Below, in pieces: positions 31,727 to 44,391 of a stretch of DNA of 64,000 bases. The position numbers and the translations under genes were made by a program. Each line of letters begins with the position of its first letter. Positions within the stretch are counted from its first letter, which is position 1. The stretch comes from Gentiana macrophylla (Eukaryota > Streptophyta > Magnoliopsida > Gentianales > Gentianaceae). The stretch spans positions 620,001 to 684,000 of the forward strand of contig JAOBSW010000762.1 of NCBI GenBank assembly GCA_026214975.1, read 5' to 3'. Below the pieces are notes generated by a model. That model made no database searches and was not told the origin of the DNA. It worked only from the letters and a program-made list of their open reading frames with translations.

Positions 31727-34093
31727 TTTTTTTTAAGCAAAGCGATCCATTTATTGAATTAACAAGTGGGAAAGGCCCCCAAAGCCAGTACATCAAACAT
31801 GAGCAGAAAGAAACAAAACAAAAGCTGTAAAGATCAAAGCATCAATGGTAACATTTAAGACCCGATTCCTCAAGCGAGATGGAGATTCTGGGCTCGTTTA
31901 ACAACATTAGAGATGAACACGTGAATCGGATGACGGAGTGAATCCGGGTCATGAACACTCTTGTTTCGCCAATGCCAAACACCGTTGCAAACATCGCGGA
32001 AGATGTACCTCCAATTAGCCGCTTTCTACAGATTGTTTCTGATCCAATTCTCCGGGTCCGTATCATTGAAGAAGGCTCTCCTCTCTTCCCGGGGGATCAC
32101 GTTCATCCAAACTTGGCGGGGCCAACTGCAATCACGAAGGGTATGTAAGGTTGTTTCCTTCCCATGATTACAGATTGTACATTCATCCGAGATATACAAG
32201 AGAAAAGGAGGTCTCGAACCATGAGTGAGTTGTGGAAAGACTGCGCCAAATAAGAAAATTATAACGTGCGGGCTCTTTCAAATTCCAAATCAGCCTCCAT
32301 GTCAAAGGCGTTTGGTCATCTGTAAACCCTATAAGCCAGTCATAAGCGCTCTTAACCGTGTACTTCCCTTTCCAAGAAGGCATCCACACAATATCCTCAT
32401 CAACGACACCGAAACCATCTCGCAAAAGGTTGCTTGCCGCACAAATACCTTTCCAAATGGAAGAAGAATCTTGTTTTCGGCGATCAAAGGGGCTACCGTA
32501 TTTGTTGATCATAGTGGAGACCCATAAAGACGAGTCATTATTAAGAAGATGCCAGGTAAGTTTGCCTAGAAGAGCCATATTCATCATTGTTATGTTTTTG
32601 AAGCCGAGACCTCCCCGATCTTGCGGTTTACAAAGCTGATGCCAAGCAATGGTATGGAATTTTCTTTGACCCTTTTCCTCTCCAAAAAAAAACTGCCTGC
32701 AAAAATGTTCAATGTCACTCATAATCCCTTTAGAGAGTTTCGTCGCCTGCATGATATAATTGGGCAAATTCAACAGTGAACTATTAACCAAGATAGCTTT
32801 TCCTGCCTTGGTGAGAGTTTTCATCTTCCACGCACAAAGCTTTCTCTGCATTTTCTCCAAGATAAAATGGTAGGAGCTGTTCCGCCTCCGGGTGGGAAGG
32901 AGGGGCACTTCTAAATACTTACTGATGTCCTCCGTATGCATCATTTTCAGCCTGTTTGAAATCAAATTTCTCTGCCGAGAAGAGACATTTCTAGAAACTA
33001 TGAAGTTAGATTTAGCAGTACTTATTTTTTGGCTCGATAAGATACAAAAATTATGGAGTACTTATTGGATGACATCGACCTGGCTGTCTGTGGCTTCTGC
33101 AAAAAGGAATAGATTGTCTGAAAAAAAGATATGCGACAGAGCAGGGCCATGTTTTTTAAGTCGGACAGGTTTCCAACTACCGTCATTAACAGCATCCCCA
33201 ATTAAATGGATAAGAACTTCCATGCAGAGAACAAATAGGTAAGGGGCCACTTGTCAAATTCCTCTTTCGGGCGTGATGGGATCATGTTTATTCCTATTTC
33301 ATAAAATGGAGAGTTTGGCCGAAGACACACCATACATAATCAGTTCAGTACTTTTTTTTTCAGAGAATCCCACTGCTTCAATTAATTTACGTAGAAAGTC
33401 CCAGCACACTCGGTCATAGGCTTTTTTGAGATCAATTTTGAAGGAATGTATGGATGGCTTCCTACGCAATAAGAATATTTCCCGTGCTGCCTCTCCCCGG
33501 AACAAACGCCCTTTGTGACTGATTAATCAAATTAGGCAAAACCACATGCAGCATGTTAGCTATAATCTTTGAAATGAGTTTAGTAACCACATTTGACAGA
33601 GCTATGAGCTATCGGTTGGAACTGGCTTGGATTTCCGGTGGGTATTTTTTCGGGATCAGCGAGATAAGAGTTTCATTAAAGTCCATGGGATATCTTCCCT
33701 CTCGGAAAGTAGCAAGCACAAAATGAATAATGGAAGGACATACCTTCGGCTAGCATCGTTTAAGAAAAGAGGCAGGTATCCCGTCCGGGCCCGGGGTCTT
33801 ATAGGATCCCATCTGAAAGAGTGCTTCCTCTATTTCCATCTCACTCACCTCTTTCTTAATGAACACGATATCTGAATCTGAAGAGGCTGAAGCAGAGGTA
33901 TCGGGGAGGTAACAGCAGCTCGGCTCTCTTTGGTGTAAAGAGTGATATAAAAGTTTCGAATCAAATATTGATTACTCTCTTGGTCAAAAATCCAACTATC
34001 GCCATCCTTGATAGAAGTTATATAAAAAGTTTTAAAATTTTCCGTTTCTGCTGTTTTCTGATTTTTGTGAGGTGATAAAAGTGAGAGCTTCAT
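31727..34093 (-). mobile_element. L1-type LINE, 5'-truncated, minus strand
   Basis: On the minus strand the order is an ORF2 linker, reverse transcriptase, C-terminal domain, zf-RVT-like region, 3' UTR and a short poly(A), seen as T8 at 31727-31734. The endonuclease and ORF1 are missing, as expected for incomplete target-primed reverse transcription. Many frameshifts show it is an old copy. Confidence 0.85.
31842..34093 (-). pseudogene. LINE ORF2 reverse transcriptase relic
   Basis: Reading right to left: an ORF2 linker (SNQYLIRNFYITLYTKE near 33970), RT motif with KIDLKKAYDRVCWDFLRKL near 33420, and the region MAPYLFVLCMEVLIHLIG near 33250. The catalytic block reads FSDNLFLFAEA near 33140, where the family has FADD, so an active-site Asp is lost. 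Then comes SKYLEVPLLPTRR with the post-RT region to 32183, including GGLGFKNITMMNMALLGKLT and the zf-RVT-like WKGKYTVKSAYDWL. At least three frame breaks are present. Confidence 0.88.
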
Positions 34094-34136
34094 TCACCAT
34101 CAACCATCCACTGCAGCCGACTTCGTTGGTGTTGAA

Positions 34137-34400
34137 CTACCATCTTTCCCAAAAACTTAAGCTGTTGGGGAGGTAGATAATTAACATTTTATACTTCAAC
34201 ACGCATCGTCAAGTGTGAGCTTATTATATTTTTAGTAAGCCAAACACTTGATTTTTGTTTGTTTGTTTAGGAAAATTGTGTTTAGAGCGGGGTTTGAACC
34301 CAAGACCTCCTACTCTGATATCATGTTGAATTACCATTTTTTTCAAAAGCTTAAGCTGTTGGGGATGTAGATAATTAACATTTTATACTTCAACACTAAA
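34137..34400 (-). repeat. SINE-like repeat with direct-repeat arms
   Basis: A segment of about 65 bases (ttaagctgttgggga, then ataattaacattttatac) occurs at 34137-34205 and again at 34331-34397. Between them, on the minus strand, gggttcaaaccccgctc (about 34290-34306) matches a tRNA-type B box, preceded by tatcagagtaggaggtctt. That layout suggests a tRNA-derived SINE or a pair of them sharing a tail. I could not define a poly(A) tail or target duplication. Confidence 0.45.
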
Positions 34401-36218
34401 TTTTAAATACTGTGATTTTCTAACTAGTGATTACTAAGTCCAACCCAATGTAATATAGCTTGAATTACACCAATACAAGTTTCATTACAAATAGATACTA
34501 CCCTATACGATCTAAAAAGGAAAAGATGCCCCCTCAGCTGCGTTGCATTTCAAGTCATTGTTCTTAGACGTGCTCTTCCTAACAAGTACAAAAGGACAAT
34601 TGTCAATGCAATACAAAACCATAACTCCAAAGTAAATATAACTACATTTAGGGCCTTGAACAAATAGAAACTTCGACGATCAATGAAGAACTACCTATCA
34701 TGGTAGAAGCCAGTAGAATAATTAAAAAAACAAACACGCAAGTGGCGTTCTGGTTCGGCTATTCAATCACATGGGCAGCATTTGAGACGAAATAGACTTT
34801 CTGCTAGAATATTTTCATAGCTCAGTTGAACACTGGACATGTTTTAAGAAATAAGAAGATTGTAGATACAACATGAAAACAAGGCTATAACAGTCCCAAG
34901 CTTTGAATGTATATACAAACATGAGTAAAGTATATACCACCAATTAGAAAGCCAGGTCACAAACAGGACAACTCTGACAAAAAAAAAAGAGTAAAAAAAA
35001 AAACTGCGCACACAATGGTACGAAGCTTTAAGAAATACACAAGTGTGCATCCGAATTAGCCATTAACAATATCATGTTCCAATAGCAGAGTTTTAAAGTC
35101 AAGAATTCAACATGATGATTCTTGAAAAATTTAAATGACTGAACAATAGAGCAATTTACTGTGTCAGACTTAAAAACAATATAACCTTATAACAAAACAA
35201 CTTTAATCCAACAAAAGAGCAGCAGAAAAGCATAAACATCTTCACAAGCATTCCAACTATAATCCAACTTTAACCCCAACAATTCCAAGCACCAAATTCA
35301 CAAGCACCAAATTCACAAGCACCAAATTCACTTACATTTCTAAGCACCAATCAAGAACACAATATAAACCGGAAACAAAGGTACTAAAAACAAACATGCC
35401 TCTGAACATGTATAGCTAGTTAATGGGTTTCTATGTTGGGATTTTCTATTTCTTTTAGGTGGATTCTATTGACACTCCTAATTGCTTATTTCCGACACCA
35501 TATTAACATGTTAAATTTGTGTGTAATTATAGTGTCTAAAGTAATTAAGGGGTGTGAATATAGTGTGTCCATTTCTTTTAGGTTGTTCTGTTCTTACAAT
35601 GGTTGAGTAATCTGATATTGGATATGTAATCTTATTCTGCTATTCATCCTTCATATTACTTGTAGTTTTCACTACTTAACACCCTCCAATCTTTTAGGAA
35701 AGCAAATGAAATCTTTCCTATATTATGGCTCAACTAATCGATTGTTGGTTGCAAAACACATTTATTTTTATAAGTATCCTTCAAATATCTTGCAATTCCA
35801 TAGCCCTCTGCAAATCTGTTGTTGTTCTTGTTCATGAAAAGCAATAAAGAATTTGCAACAACAACAAAAATATACGCACCATTGACCTTGATATCAATTA
35901 GGGAACATCTAATTTTGTATAAACACAGACCATATCTTCTTCGTCATTTTAAACTTCTATTGAAAGGAGAAGGAAAAGGAAGCCATACGGCCCATACCTC
36001 TCTAGAGTAGATCGACTTCAAGCAATTCTTCAAGTGGCATTTTCACCCATAGATGGACAAGCATTTTCACCCTCAATTGGCATTTTCCTAAGATCGACAA
36101 CAAAAAAACCCGACACCAATTGAATCGGGAATTCTGGGTTTTTTTTTCAGGATTGGGGTATTTTGGTATTGTATATTATTTTGCAGAAGAAATTGTAGTT
36201 GATACCATATTGACAAAA
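34401..36218. other. Noncoding, AT-rich
   Basis: No gene was recognised on either strand. The segment holds the 15-bp tandem repeat at 35287-35331. Its last bases (aaact, 36219-36223) are the left target duplication of the Tork-like copia element. Confidence 0.4.
35287..35331. repeat. 15-bp tandem repeat, three exact copies
   Basis: The unit aagcaccaaattcac occurs three times without change, and a partial further unit (aagcaccaa) lies at 35341-35350. Confidence 0.95.
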
Positions 36219-36223
36219 AAACT

Positions 36224-36719
36224 TGTCAGTTAAGTGACTTAAATTCTACATTTGGTAGAACTAATCTGGATGTCAGATGAGTGATGGTAAGCTGAGAAGT
36301 GTATTCAAGTCTGTGAGAAGTCAGTTGGGAAGTATGCTGAGGTTCATATGTTATCAGCAGCCTGTTGAGGTTTTGGATACATCTAAGTTCTACGTCTGGG
36401 CAATGATCAGCTGGGTGGGTCAACAGAGTGACTCACATCTGGGGCATTTATGACAATCTGACAAAGATCCTTGAGGGTTAGGGTTTTAGGGATCCGTGCC
36501 TATATATACCAACTGTATTGATCATTGTAAAATGTGTGTAATCCGTCTGAATTTCAGTGCATAATAAATATCTCTTTTCGGTCCGTGGAGTAGTCGGCAA
36601 AACGCCGGAAACCATGTTAAATCTTGTGTTCTTCTTGTTTCTGTTTCTCTGTGTGATTATTTACGTTAGATTGCTTCTGTGTGTATATTTTTGCATCTAG
36701 ATTCTCTCTATTTATAACA
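36224..36719 (+). repeat. 5' LTR of the Tork-like copia element
   Basis: 496 bases; a TATA-like tatatata at about 36500 and the U5 end ttataaca at 36719. Confidence 0.93.
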
Positions 36720-36836
36720 AATTGGTATCAGAGAGAGGTTCCGAGAGAATCATCTGTACGGACAACCTTTATCTTCATCGAGACCTTCACCGGTGTTAGG
36801 AATCTGTGATAAAAGTTGTGATCTTTGGCAAGAAAG

Positions 36837-39338
36837 ATGTCTGCAGTTAACGTAAAAATTGGAAAATTTATAGGAAGAAACAATTTTAGTCTGTGGTAAA
36901 TCAAGATGTGTGCTTTGTTGAAACAACAAGGTTTGTGGAGTCATTTATCTGATAAAGGGGATGCCAGTGCAGCAGATTATGCCAGTCTAGAAGAGAAAGC
37001 ATATTCAACCATCATGTTGTGCTTATTTGATGATGTTATCACTGAAATTGTTGAGGAAGACATAGCTGCCAAGTTGTGGGCAAATCTTGAAATCATGTAC
37101 ATGACTATGTCATTAACCAACAAGTTGCTGTTAAACATAGACCGTTTAGTCTAAGGATGCATGAAGGAGGTCATCTGTGGGATCATCTTGATCAGCTGAA
37201 CACAATATTACTTGATCTCAGGAATATTGATGTTAAAATTGAAGATGAAGATGCAACCCTAATCCTGTTGGTGTCATTACCAGCATCATATGAAAACTTT
37301 GTGCAATCCTTCATAGTTGGGAAGTATACAGTGGCTTTAGAGGATGTGAGGTCAGCCTTTCATTCCAGGGAGCTGAGACACAAGGCAGCAGGGACAAACA
37401 ATCAGGCTACTGGACTAGTAGCTAACATCAATGGGAAAGGATGTGGACAGTCTAAGAAGAAGAATTCTAAGAAGGCAGGGTCCAAAGCCCACAGATGCCT
37501 GTAATTACTATAGAGAGTAGGGGCATTGGAAGTCCAATTGTCCAAAGAAGAAAAGGCAGCATGAGGGCAATTCTGGCACAGCAGCTATGGCTGCTAAGCA
37601 TTTTGATGGGGATCTGGTTCTAGTTGCTGGGGATTCAACACATCATACTGATGTTTGGATTCTAGATTCTGCAGCATCCTATCATATCTATCCACACAGA
37701 GAGTGGTTTTCCACTTATGAGCAGATAGATTGTGGTCATATTTCTATGGAAAAATAGTGGGAATTGGCTCAGTTAAGTTGAGGACAGAGAATGGTAGATT
37801 ATGCACACTGAAGATGTTAGACATGTTCCACAGATGACCAAGAATTTGGTATGTCTTAGTCTACTGGACAACAAGGGGTTCAATTTCAAAGGAGACGGTG
37901 GAGAGCTGAATGTCTACAAAGACTCAGTTGTGGTCCTCAAAGGTATCAAGAAGGGAACCTTGTATATATTACAAGGCTCATCAGATTCAGCTCTCTTCTT
38001 TGTGGCATCCTCAGCAGTTCATCAGTCACATTAGACTCAGTTGTGGCACATAAGACTTGGTTACATGAGTGAAAGAGCACTGCAAGTCTTTTTTTAGCAG
38101 GTTTTCTTGGGAGATATAAGGTCAAAGCATTGGACTTTTGTGAGCAGTGTGTGTTCGGGAAGCTACAAAGAAGCAAGTTCCCAGCAGGTAGACACAGGAC
38201 AAAGGCATCATTTGATTATATCCATTCTGATTGTTGGGGTCCATCAAAGGTGGAATCATTGGGTGGTCACAGATATTTTATGTCATTCATAGATGACTAT
38301 TCAAGAATGACTTGGGTGGTGATGGTGAAACACAAGAGTGAGGCATTCAACAGTTTCAAGCAGTGGAAGGCTCTAGTGGAGAATCAGACCTGAAAGAAAA
38401 TCAAGAGGCTTAGAATATATAATGGTCTGAAATTCTGCTGGTCAGAGTTTGATACACTTTGTAAGGATGATGGTATTTTCAGACATCACACAGTCAGTAA
38501 TACACCTCAGCTGAATGGTGTAGCTGAAAGGGTGAATCAAACTCTTCTGGAGAGGGCAAGATGTATGCTCTATAATGCTGGTTTATCAAGGGGATTTTGG
38601 GGAGAGGCTGTAAGTACATCATACTAATTAATCAACAGAAGTCCTCACACACGGATCTATCTCAAGACGCCAGTTGGGATGTGGTCAGGCAAGCCTGCTG
38701 ACTACTCAGTTCTAAGGGTTTTTGGAATCACAATTTACTATCATGTGAGTGAAGGGAAACTGGAACCAAGGGCTAAGAAGGGAGTGTTTGTAAGGTATGA
38801 AGATGGGGTAAAAGGTTATAGAATTTGGTCATCAGTAGAGAAAATGGTCATACTCAGCAGAGATGTGGTCTTTGATAAAAAATCTATGATTAACTCATCA
38901 GTGGCGAGGTCTACTGAATCTAAAACCAGTGGTGAATCTGAGAGGGCTGAAAAACAGGCGGAGCTTCAAATGGAGTCAACTGAGAAGCAACAATCAGTTG
39001 ATCCAAGTTAGCACTCATCTGCTCTGGTTGATGAACCAGAGTGTGATCCAAGCCAGTCAGCTGAACATGAGTCAGATGAGCATCAAACAAGGAACATCGG
39101 TCAACAAAGTATAGCTGTCAGCAAAGCTAGAAGATCAAATGTCGGGGTACCTCCAAAGAGGTATGGTTTTAATGATAAGGTTGGATATTCACTTCAAGTT
39201 TCAGAATAAGTGGATGGTTTTGAACCTTCTACTTACAGTGAAGCAGTGACATGTTCTGAAGCATCTCAATGGCATGCTGCCATGGGAGATGAAATGGAGT
39301 CATTAATGAAGAATCAGACTTGGGATCTAGTTAAACAT
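36837..39338 (+). pseudogene. Copia gag, protease, integrase and start of RT, with many stops
   Basis: The gag frame starts at ATG 36837 (MSAVNVKIGKFIGRNNFSLW) and meets a TAA at once. It goes on as MCALLKQQGLWSHLSDKG and DHLDQLNTILLDLRNIDVKI, a UBN2-type gag. A knuckle with GHWKSNCPKKK lies near 37520 and the protease site with WILDSAAS near 37655. Integrase is seen at FCEQCVFGKLQRSKFPAGR, DYIHSDCWGPSKVESLGGH and SFIDDYSRMTWVVMVKHKSE. The RT start MGDEMESLMKNQTWDLV ends at 39338, where the second element inserted. Several stops sit at codons where a C-to-T change in Gln or Arg would explain them. Confidence 0.9.
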
Positions 39339-39538
39339 AGATGAAACTAACAAAATATCATATAAGGATAAAATTGTTTTTCATACATACAATGCTAAAA
39401 GATACATCATATAGTGTCTACTACACATAGTAGTTACACACACTAAACCAAGTGGTTGTGACAAGTGTCACTATTATGGATAAGATAAATCTATCTAGTA
39501 GATATGATAAATATAGTAAATGAGTCTATTTCTTAACA
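39339..39538 (-). repeat. 3' LTR of the nested Ale-like copia
   Basis: 200 bases. It lacks a 12-13 base segment (around ggctaatactag) found in the 5' LTR, which suggests a deletion after insertion. Confidence 0.93.
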
Positions 39539-39635
39539 TCCCCCCTCAAACTAAACATGGGATCAACTTCAACATTTAGTTTGTGTCTGAAGATCTCCAA
39601 TTGAGGACCAGGTAGGGCTTTAGTGAGAGCATCAA

Positions 39636-42600
39636 CTATCTGCATTGATTCCTCACATAATGTACATCAACCTCTATATGCTTTGTTCTAGCATGATAGA
39701 CTGGGTTGTGAGCCAAGTAAATAGCAACTGGAGCTGTTGGAATAAAAATCCCCATTTCTGACAGGAGCTGTTTAATCCAGAATAATTCAGAGGATAGGTT
39801 AGCCAGTGACCTATATTCAGACTCAGCTGAGGATCTGGAAACAACACTTTGTTTCTTAGAACTCCAAGAAACTAAAGATCCACCAATAAACACATAATAG
39901 ACTGCAAAAGATTTTCTGTCAGCAGGATAACAAGCCCAATATGCATCACAAAATCCAGTTAGCTGCAGAGATCCACCATCTTTAAACATCAAACCATAGT
40001 GCAGAGTTCCTTTAACAAATCTTAGAAGTTTCTTCAGGTCATACCAATGGACTTGAGTTGGTTTTTGCATAAACTGACTGAGATAGTTCACAGAATATGC
40101 AATACCTGATCTAGTGCAAGTCAGATATTGTAAGCCTCCAATTGCACTTCTATACACACTTGGAGAATTCATGGGTTCCCTTTGATCTGGTAGAAGATGT
40201 TCACCAGGCACCATTGGTGCTGTATAGGTCTTGATATGATCTAACTGTAACCTCTTCAAGAGTTGTGATGCATGGTGACCTTGAGTCAGATATAGACCAT
40301 CAGAGTTCCTATATGCCTCCATGCCTAGAAAGTGTGTAATGAAACTAAGATCTTTGAGAGATAATTTTGAGTGTAGCAGTTGCACAAATTTCTGGATCAG
40401 ACCTTATGAGTTACCTGTAACCAAGATGTCATCCACATAAACAAGTACATAAAGTAAATCAGTGCCAGTTTTTAAAATAAACAGGGATGAATCTGAGGCT
40501 GATTGATGAAATCCCCAACTCAGCATCTGTAGTTTCAGAGCTCCAAACCAAGCCCTAGGAGCTTGTTTGAGACCATACAAGGCTTTCTTTAGTTTGCACA
40601 CATAATGAGGCTTTTGTGTATCAACAAAGCCCTCTGGCTGAACCATGTAGACATCTTCCATTAAAGCTCCATTGAGGAAAGCATTATCAATATCTACTTG
40701 ATGAATAAGCTAGTTTTCGCTAACTGCTAAAGCAAGAACAACCCTGATGGTAGATGCCTTTGCCACATGCCTGAAAGTTTTTGTAAAATCAATACTATAA
40801 GTCTGATGGAACCCCTTGGCCATCAATCTAGCTTTATGTTTAAGTATGGTCCAATCAGGTTTCAACTTAAGCTTAAAAACCCACCTACATCCAGCTGGAT
40901 TCTGACTTGTGCTGGGTGGTACATGTGTGCAGGTGTCATTCTTTTGCAATGCATCATACTCAACATCCATTGCTTTCTTCCACTCAACGCAAGCCAATGC
41001 TTCTGAGACCTTAGTAGGTTTAGAAAGGTGTGTAGGAAGGGTAGTGGACCTAAGTTGTGGAGAATAGGTTTTAGGTTTGAATATGCCACTTTTGGAACGA
41101 GTTTGCATAGGATGGCCTTGGTGAGGTTGTGGATTAGGTGGTGTAGGTGATACATTATGTGAACTTATGGAATCAGGATTGGACTCAGGGAAACTATGGT
41201 TTCTTGTTGGTCATGTGAGGCTAGTGAAGAAAATGAATTACGTGTAGGAGTGATATTATCAGACCTAAAGGGTGAGACACATGGTGTAGTATGAACAGTG
41301 TGAGAAGGTGTAGTGTGTACCTCTGGGGATGAAGCAGCAGCAACAACACTTTGCTCAATAGGCATAGATGCATCTTGTACTGATTGAGGCTCAGGAATGA
41401 TAGCAGAAAACCAGGAGGAAACATCAGGAGCAATTAGAACTTCTTTGTGGCGACCCTGAGTGAAACCTTCCTTAAAGGGAAATTCAGATTCATTGAAGAC
41501 TACATTTTTTTTGTGATGAAAATTCTTCCTGTACTGTCAAGACACTTGTAACCTTTATGAAGGGGACTAATACCTAGATAGGTACACTTACTTGTGTGAA
41601 ATCTGAATTTAGGATGAAGAAAATGTCTCATGTGAGGAAAGCAAGCACATCCAAAAACTTTAAATAATTTATAATCAGGTGACTTGTTAAGTAGAATTTC
41701 ATAGGGTGACTTATTTTGTAAAGCAGGTGTAGGCAAGACATTTATGACAGCAACAGCCTCCACAAAACTATCCCACGAAAAACTAATGGGAAGAGATGCC
41801 TGAGCAAGCATGGTTAACCCTAGTTCTACTATATGTCTATGCTTTCTTTCAGCTCTCCTATTTTGTTGATGGGTGTGAGGACAGGGTGCCTAAACTAAAT
41901 TCCTTTTTGTGTGAGATAAGACTTTAGAGATCTGTACTCCCCCAGACTGATTGAAAACGTTTGATTTTTGTAGAAAACTGATTTTCAACAAGAGTCTTAA
42001 ACTGAACAAATGCAGAAAAGACATCAGACTTAGCTTTTAGAAGAAAAATCCAAGAATATCTAGACCAATCATCAATAAAATTCACATAATACATGAAGCC
42101 AGGACTGGACTTAACATGGGATGGTCCCCAGACATCAGAATAGACCAAATCAAGAACATTTTGAGCATGGAAATTAGACAGAGGATAAGGTAGGGCATGC
42201 CCCTTACCAAATTGGCAAGCATCACATAAATGTAAACTTTCATTGAGATCACCATTACAAGATTTCAAAATGTGTCCTAAGACTTGTTTGGAAGGATGAC
42301 ATAGTCTCATATGCCAAACATTTGGTTCTTTGTTAACATTGACATAACTTAACTAAGCAGTACAAGACTCTAAGACACACTGACTAGTACTAGGCAGCTG
42401 ATTATTGAGTTGAAGGAAGGAGCTGACATTCTTGGAGTGAAGGGAGGTCTGAATGGAGGATGAAGCCTCAATATGATACAAGCCATCACTGAGTGTTCCT
42501 GTGAGCAGCAGTGTCCCTGTTTTCTTGTCCTTTATAAAACAGGATTCAGGAGTAAAGACAACATTAACAGGATTATCAACAAGAAGTTTAGAAAGACTAA

Positions 42601-44146
42601 TTAAATTCTTAGTAATTAAAGGAACATGTAGTAAATCTTTAAGTATAAGTGTGGTGTGTGGATGATTTGTAGGGAAAAAGGTATGACCTATGTGGAGTAT
42701 AGGACACTGCTCACCATTTCCCACTGCTAAGGACTCAGAACCATTGCAGCCTGCACCAAGGTGAAGATTGTTCAAGTTTGAGGTCAGATGATTGGAGGCT
42801 CCATTATCTAGGTACCATGCTGGATCATTCACTGATTGAGAAGTAGCAACATAGGAATACACTTGCTTGGGATTACCACTGTTGTTGTTGTTATTAGGGG
42901 GCACAAAATATTCCTCAAATCTATACCAGCAGGAAGTGACAATATGGCCATTTTTACCACATAATTGGCAAACCATTTTATTCCCAGAATAGCCTCTTCC
43001 ACCACTGTTACTGTTGTTTCTTCCTCTACCACCTCTACCACCTCTGGAATTGCCTCTTCCTCTACCAACATTATAATTGGGGTTAAATTGCCTACCATTT
43101 GGTCTAGGACCCTGTGCCAGATTTGCTGATGGGTTAATAATACCAGCTCCAAGACCAGCTCCAGCAGTAGGATTGAGTCTAGCAATCAGCCTTCCCTGAA
43201 TCATTAGTTGTGATTGAACATCTTGCCAACTAAGAGAACCTATCCTGGAGGTAATATTAACTATAGAAGACTCATAGTCACGGTCCAATCCACCTAGAGT
43301 AGTCAATATGAGCTCAGATTTTGAAATTGGGTACCCAGCTACAGTCAGACTATCAGAATAAGACTTTATTTGAGCCAAATAATCCGACATAGATTTAGAA
43401 CCTTTGGAAGCCTTAGCTAATGCATCTTTATACTCAAGCATACGAGCTTTAGACCTGTTGTTAAAAAAAGTTTCTAAGGTAGTCCAGACTTCATGGGCAT
43501 TAGCACAACCTACAACTTCGGATAATGCTTGTTCAGTCATAGAACTAAGCAACCAACCCATTAACATATTATCCTTAGTAATCCACTCATCAGTCACAGA
43601 TGAACCACAAGCAGTAGGAAACAATAACCGTGATGGAGATTCAAAACAGTAGGCATGGGACTAAGAAGATGATCCTCTAGTTTATGACCACGGATTATAG
43701 GCAAAACGGTGTAATGCCAAAGTAGATAGTTAGTCCAATCCAACTTCACAGTACAGATCTGATTAAGATTTCCAGAAAAGGGTGGACTAAGGATGGAATT
43801 AGAAGAATGAGGACTTACAGATCCCAGAAAGGGTGGTGCTGAGCCCAGAAACGGTGGATTTGGAAGACTTGATCGGAAACCAGCGTGATTTGGTGAAAAT
43901 CCTGGTTGAAGACTTGCAGAATCTGGTCTTCCAATATGCATGCCAGAGTAGGACGAAAGAGAGGTGATGTTAGACGAAGAAAGACCTGTTACAGGAATGC
44001 CTGTAACAACGCCGTCCGGCCAGATTGTTGTCATGGACACAAAACTGCCACCAGAGGTCGGTTGTTGAGCTGGTTCCATCTCCAGTTTCAATGCCGATGT
44101 GTTGAATGGTGACACCACTCGTAGGTGGTTTCTCGAAGGTGGCCAT
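39636..44146 (-). pseudogene. Ale-like copia polyprotein, frameshifted
   Basis: On the minus strand an ATG at 44146 begins gag, with a frame break before 44118. The main gag frame 43624-42353 holds LMGWLLSSMTEQALSEVVG, the zinc knuckle CQLCGKNGHIVTSCW and the protease site WYLDNGASNHLTS, where the family has D-S/N-G-A. The integrase zinc region and core follow (CDACQFGKGH; LVYSDVWGPSHVKSSPG; NFIDDWSRYSWIF). RT is split: WKKAMDVEYDALQKNDTC near 40980, [18 protein letters not shown] near 40580, and the catalytic [11 protein letters not shown] near 40420. RNase H ends with SAESEYRSLANLSSELFW and HARTKHIEVDVHYVR near 39660. At least six breaks are present. Confidence 0.93.
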
Positions 44147-44173
44147 GGATGCCGAACCTCAGCTCCGATACCA

Positions 44174-44386
44174 AGATGAAACTAACAGAATTTTATATAT
44201 GGATAGAATTGTTTTTCATACATACAATGCTAAAAGATACATCATCATATATTGTCTACTACACATAATAGTTACACACACTAAACCAAGTGGCTAATAC
44301 TAGATTGTGACAAGTGTCCCTATTATGGATAAGATAAATCTATCTAGTAGATATGATAAATATAGTAAAGAGTCTATTTCTTAACA
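44174..44386 (-). repeat. 5' LTR of the nested Ale-like copia
   Basis: 213 bases; the target duplication AACAT follows at 44387-44391. Confidence 0.93.
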
Positions 44387-44391
44387 AACAT

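Larger units (their letters stand above)
39339..44386 (-). mobile_element. Ty1/copia (Ale/Retrofit-like) element nested in the Tork-like element
   Basis: On the minus strand it has a 5' LTR at 44174-44386 and a 3' LTR at 39339-39538. A perfect target duplication AACAT lies at 39334-39338 and 44387-44391, inside the RT of the outer element. The primer-binding site TGGTATCGGAGC (minus strand, 44173-44162) directly abuts the LTR. A polypurine tract tttgaggggggat precedes the 3' LTR at about 39539-39551. The LTRs begin TGTTAAG and end CATCT, so the usual CA end is lost. Short LTRs and 5.0 kb length fit the Ale clade. Confidence 0.95.

Noticed and set aside
35287..35331. 15-bp triple repeat as a satellite or CRISPR-like array
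   Set aside because: There are only three head-to-tail copies without spacers, so it is a simple local tandem repeat.
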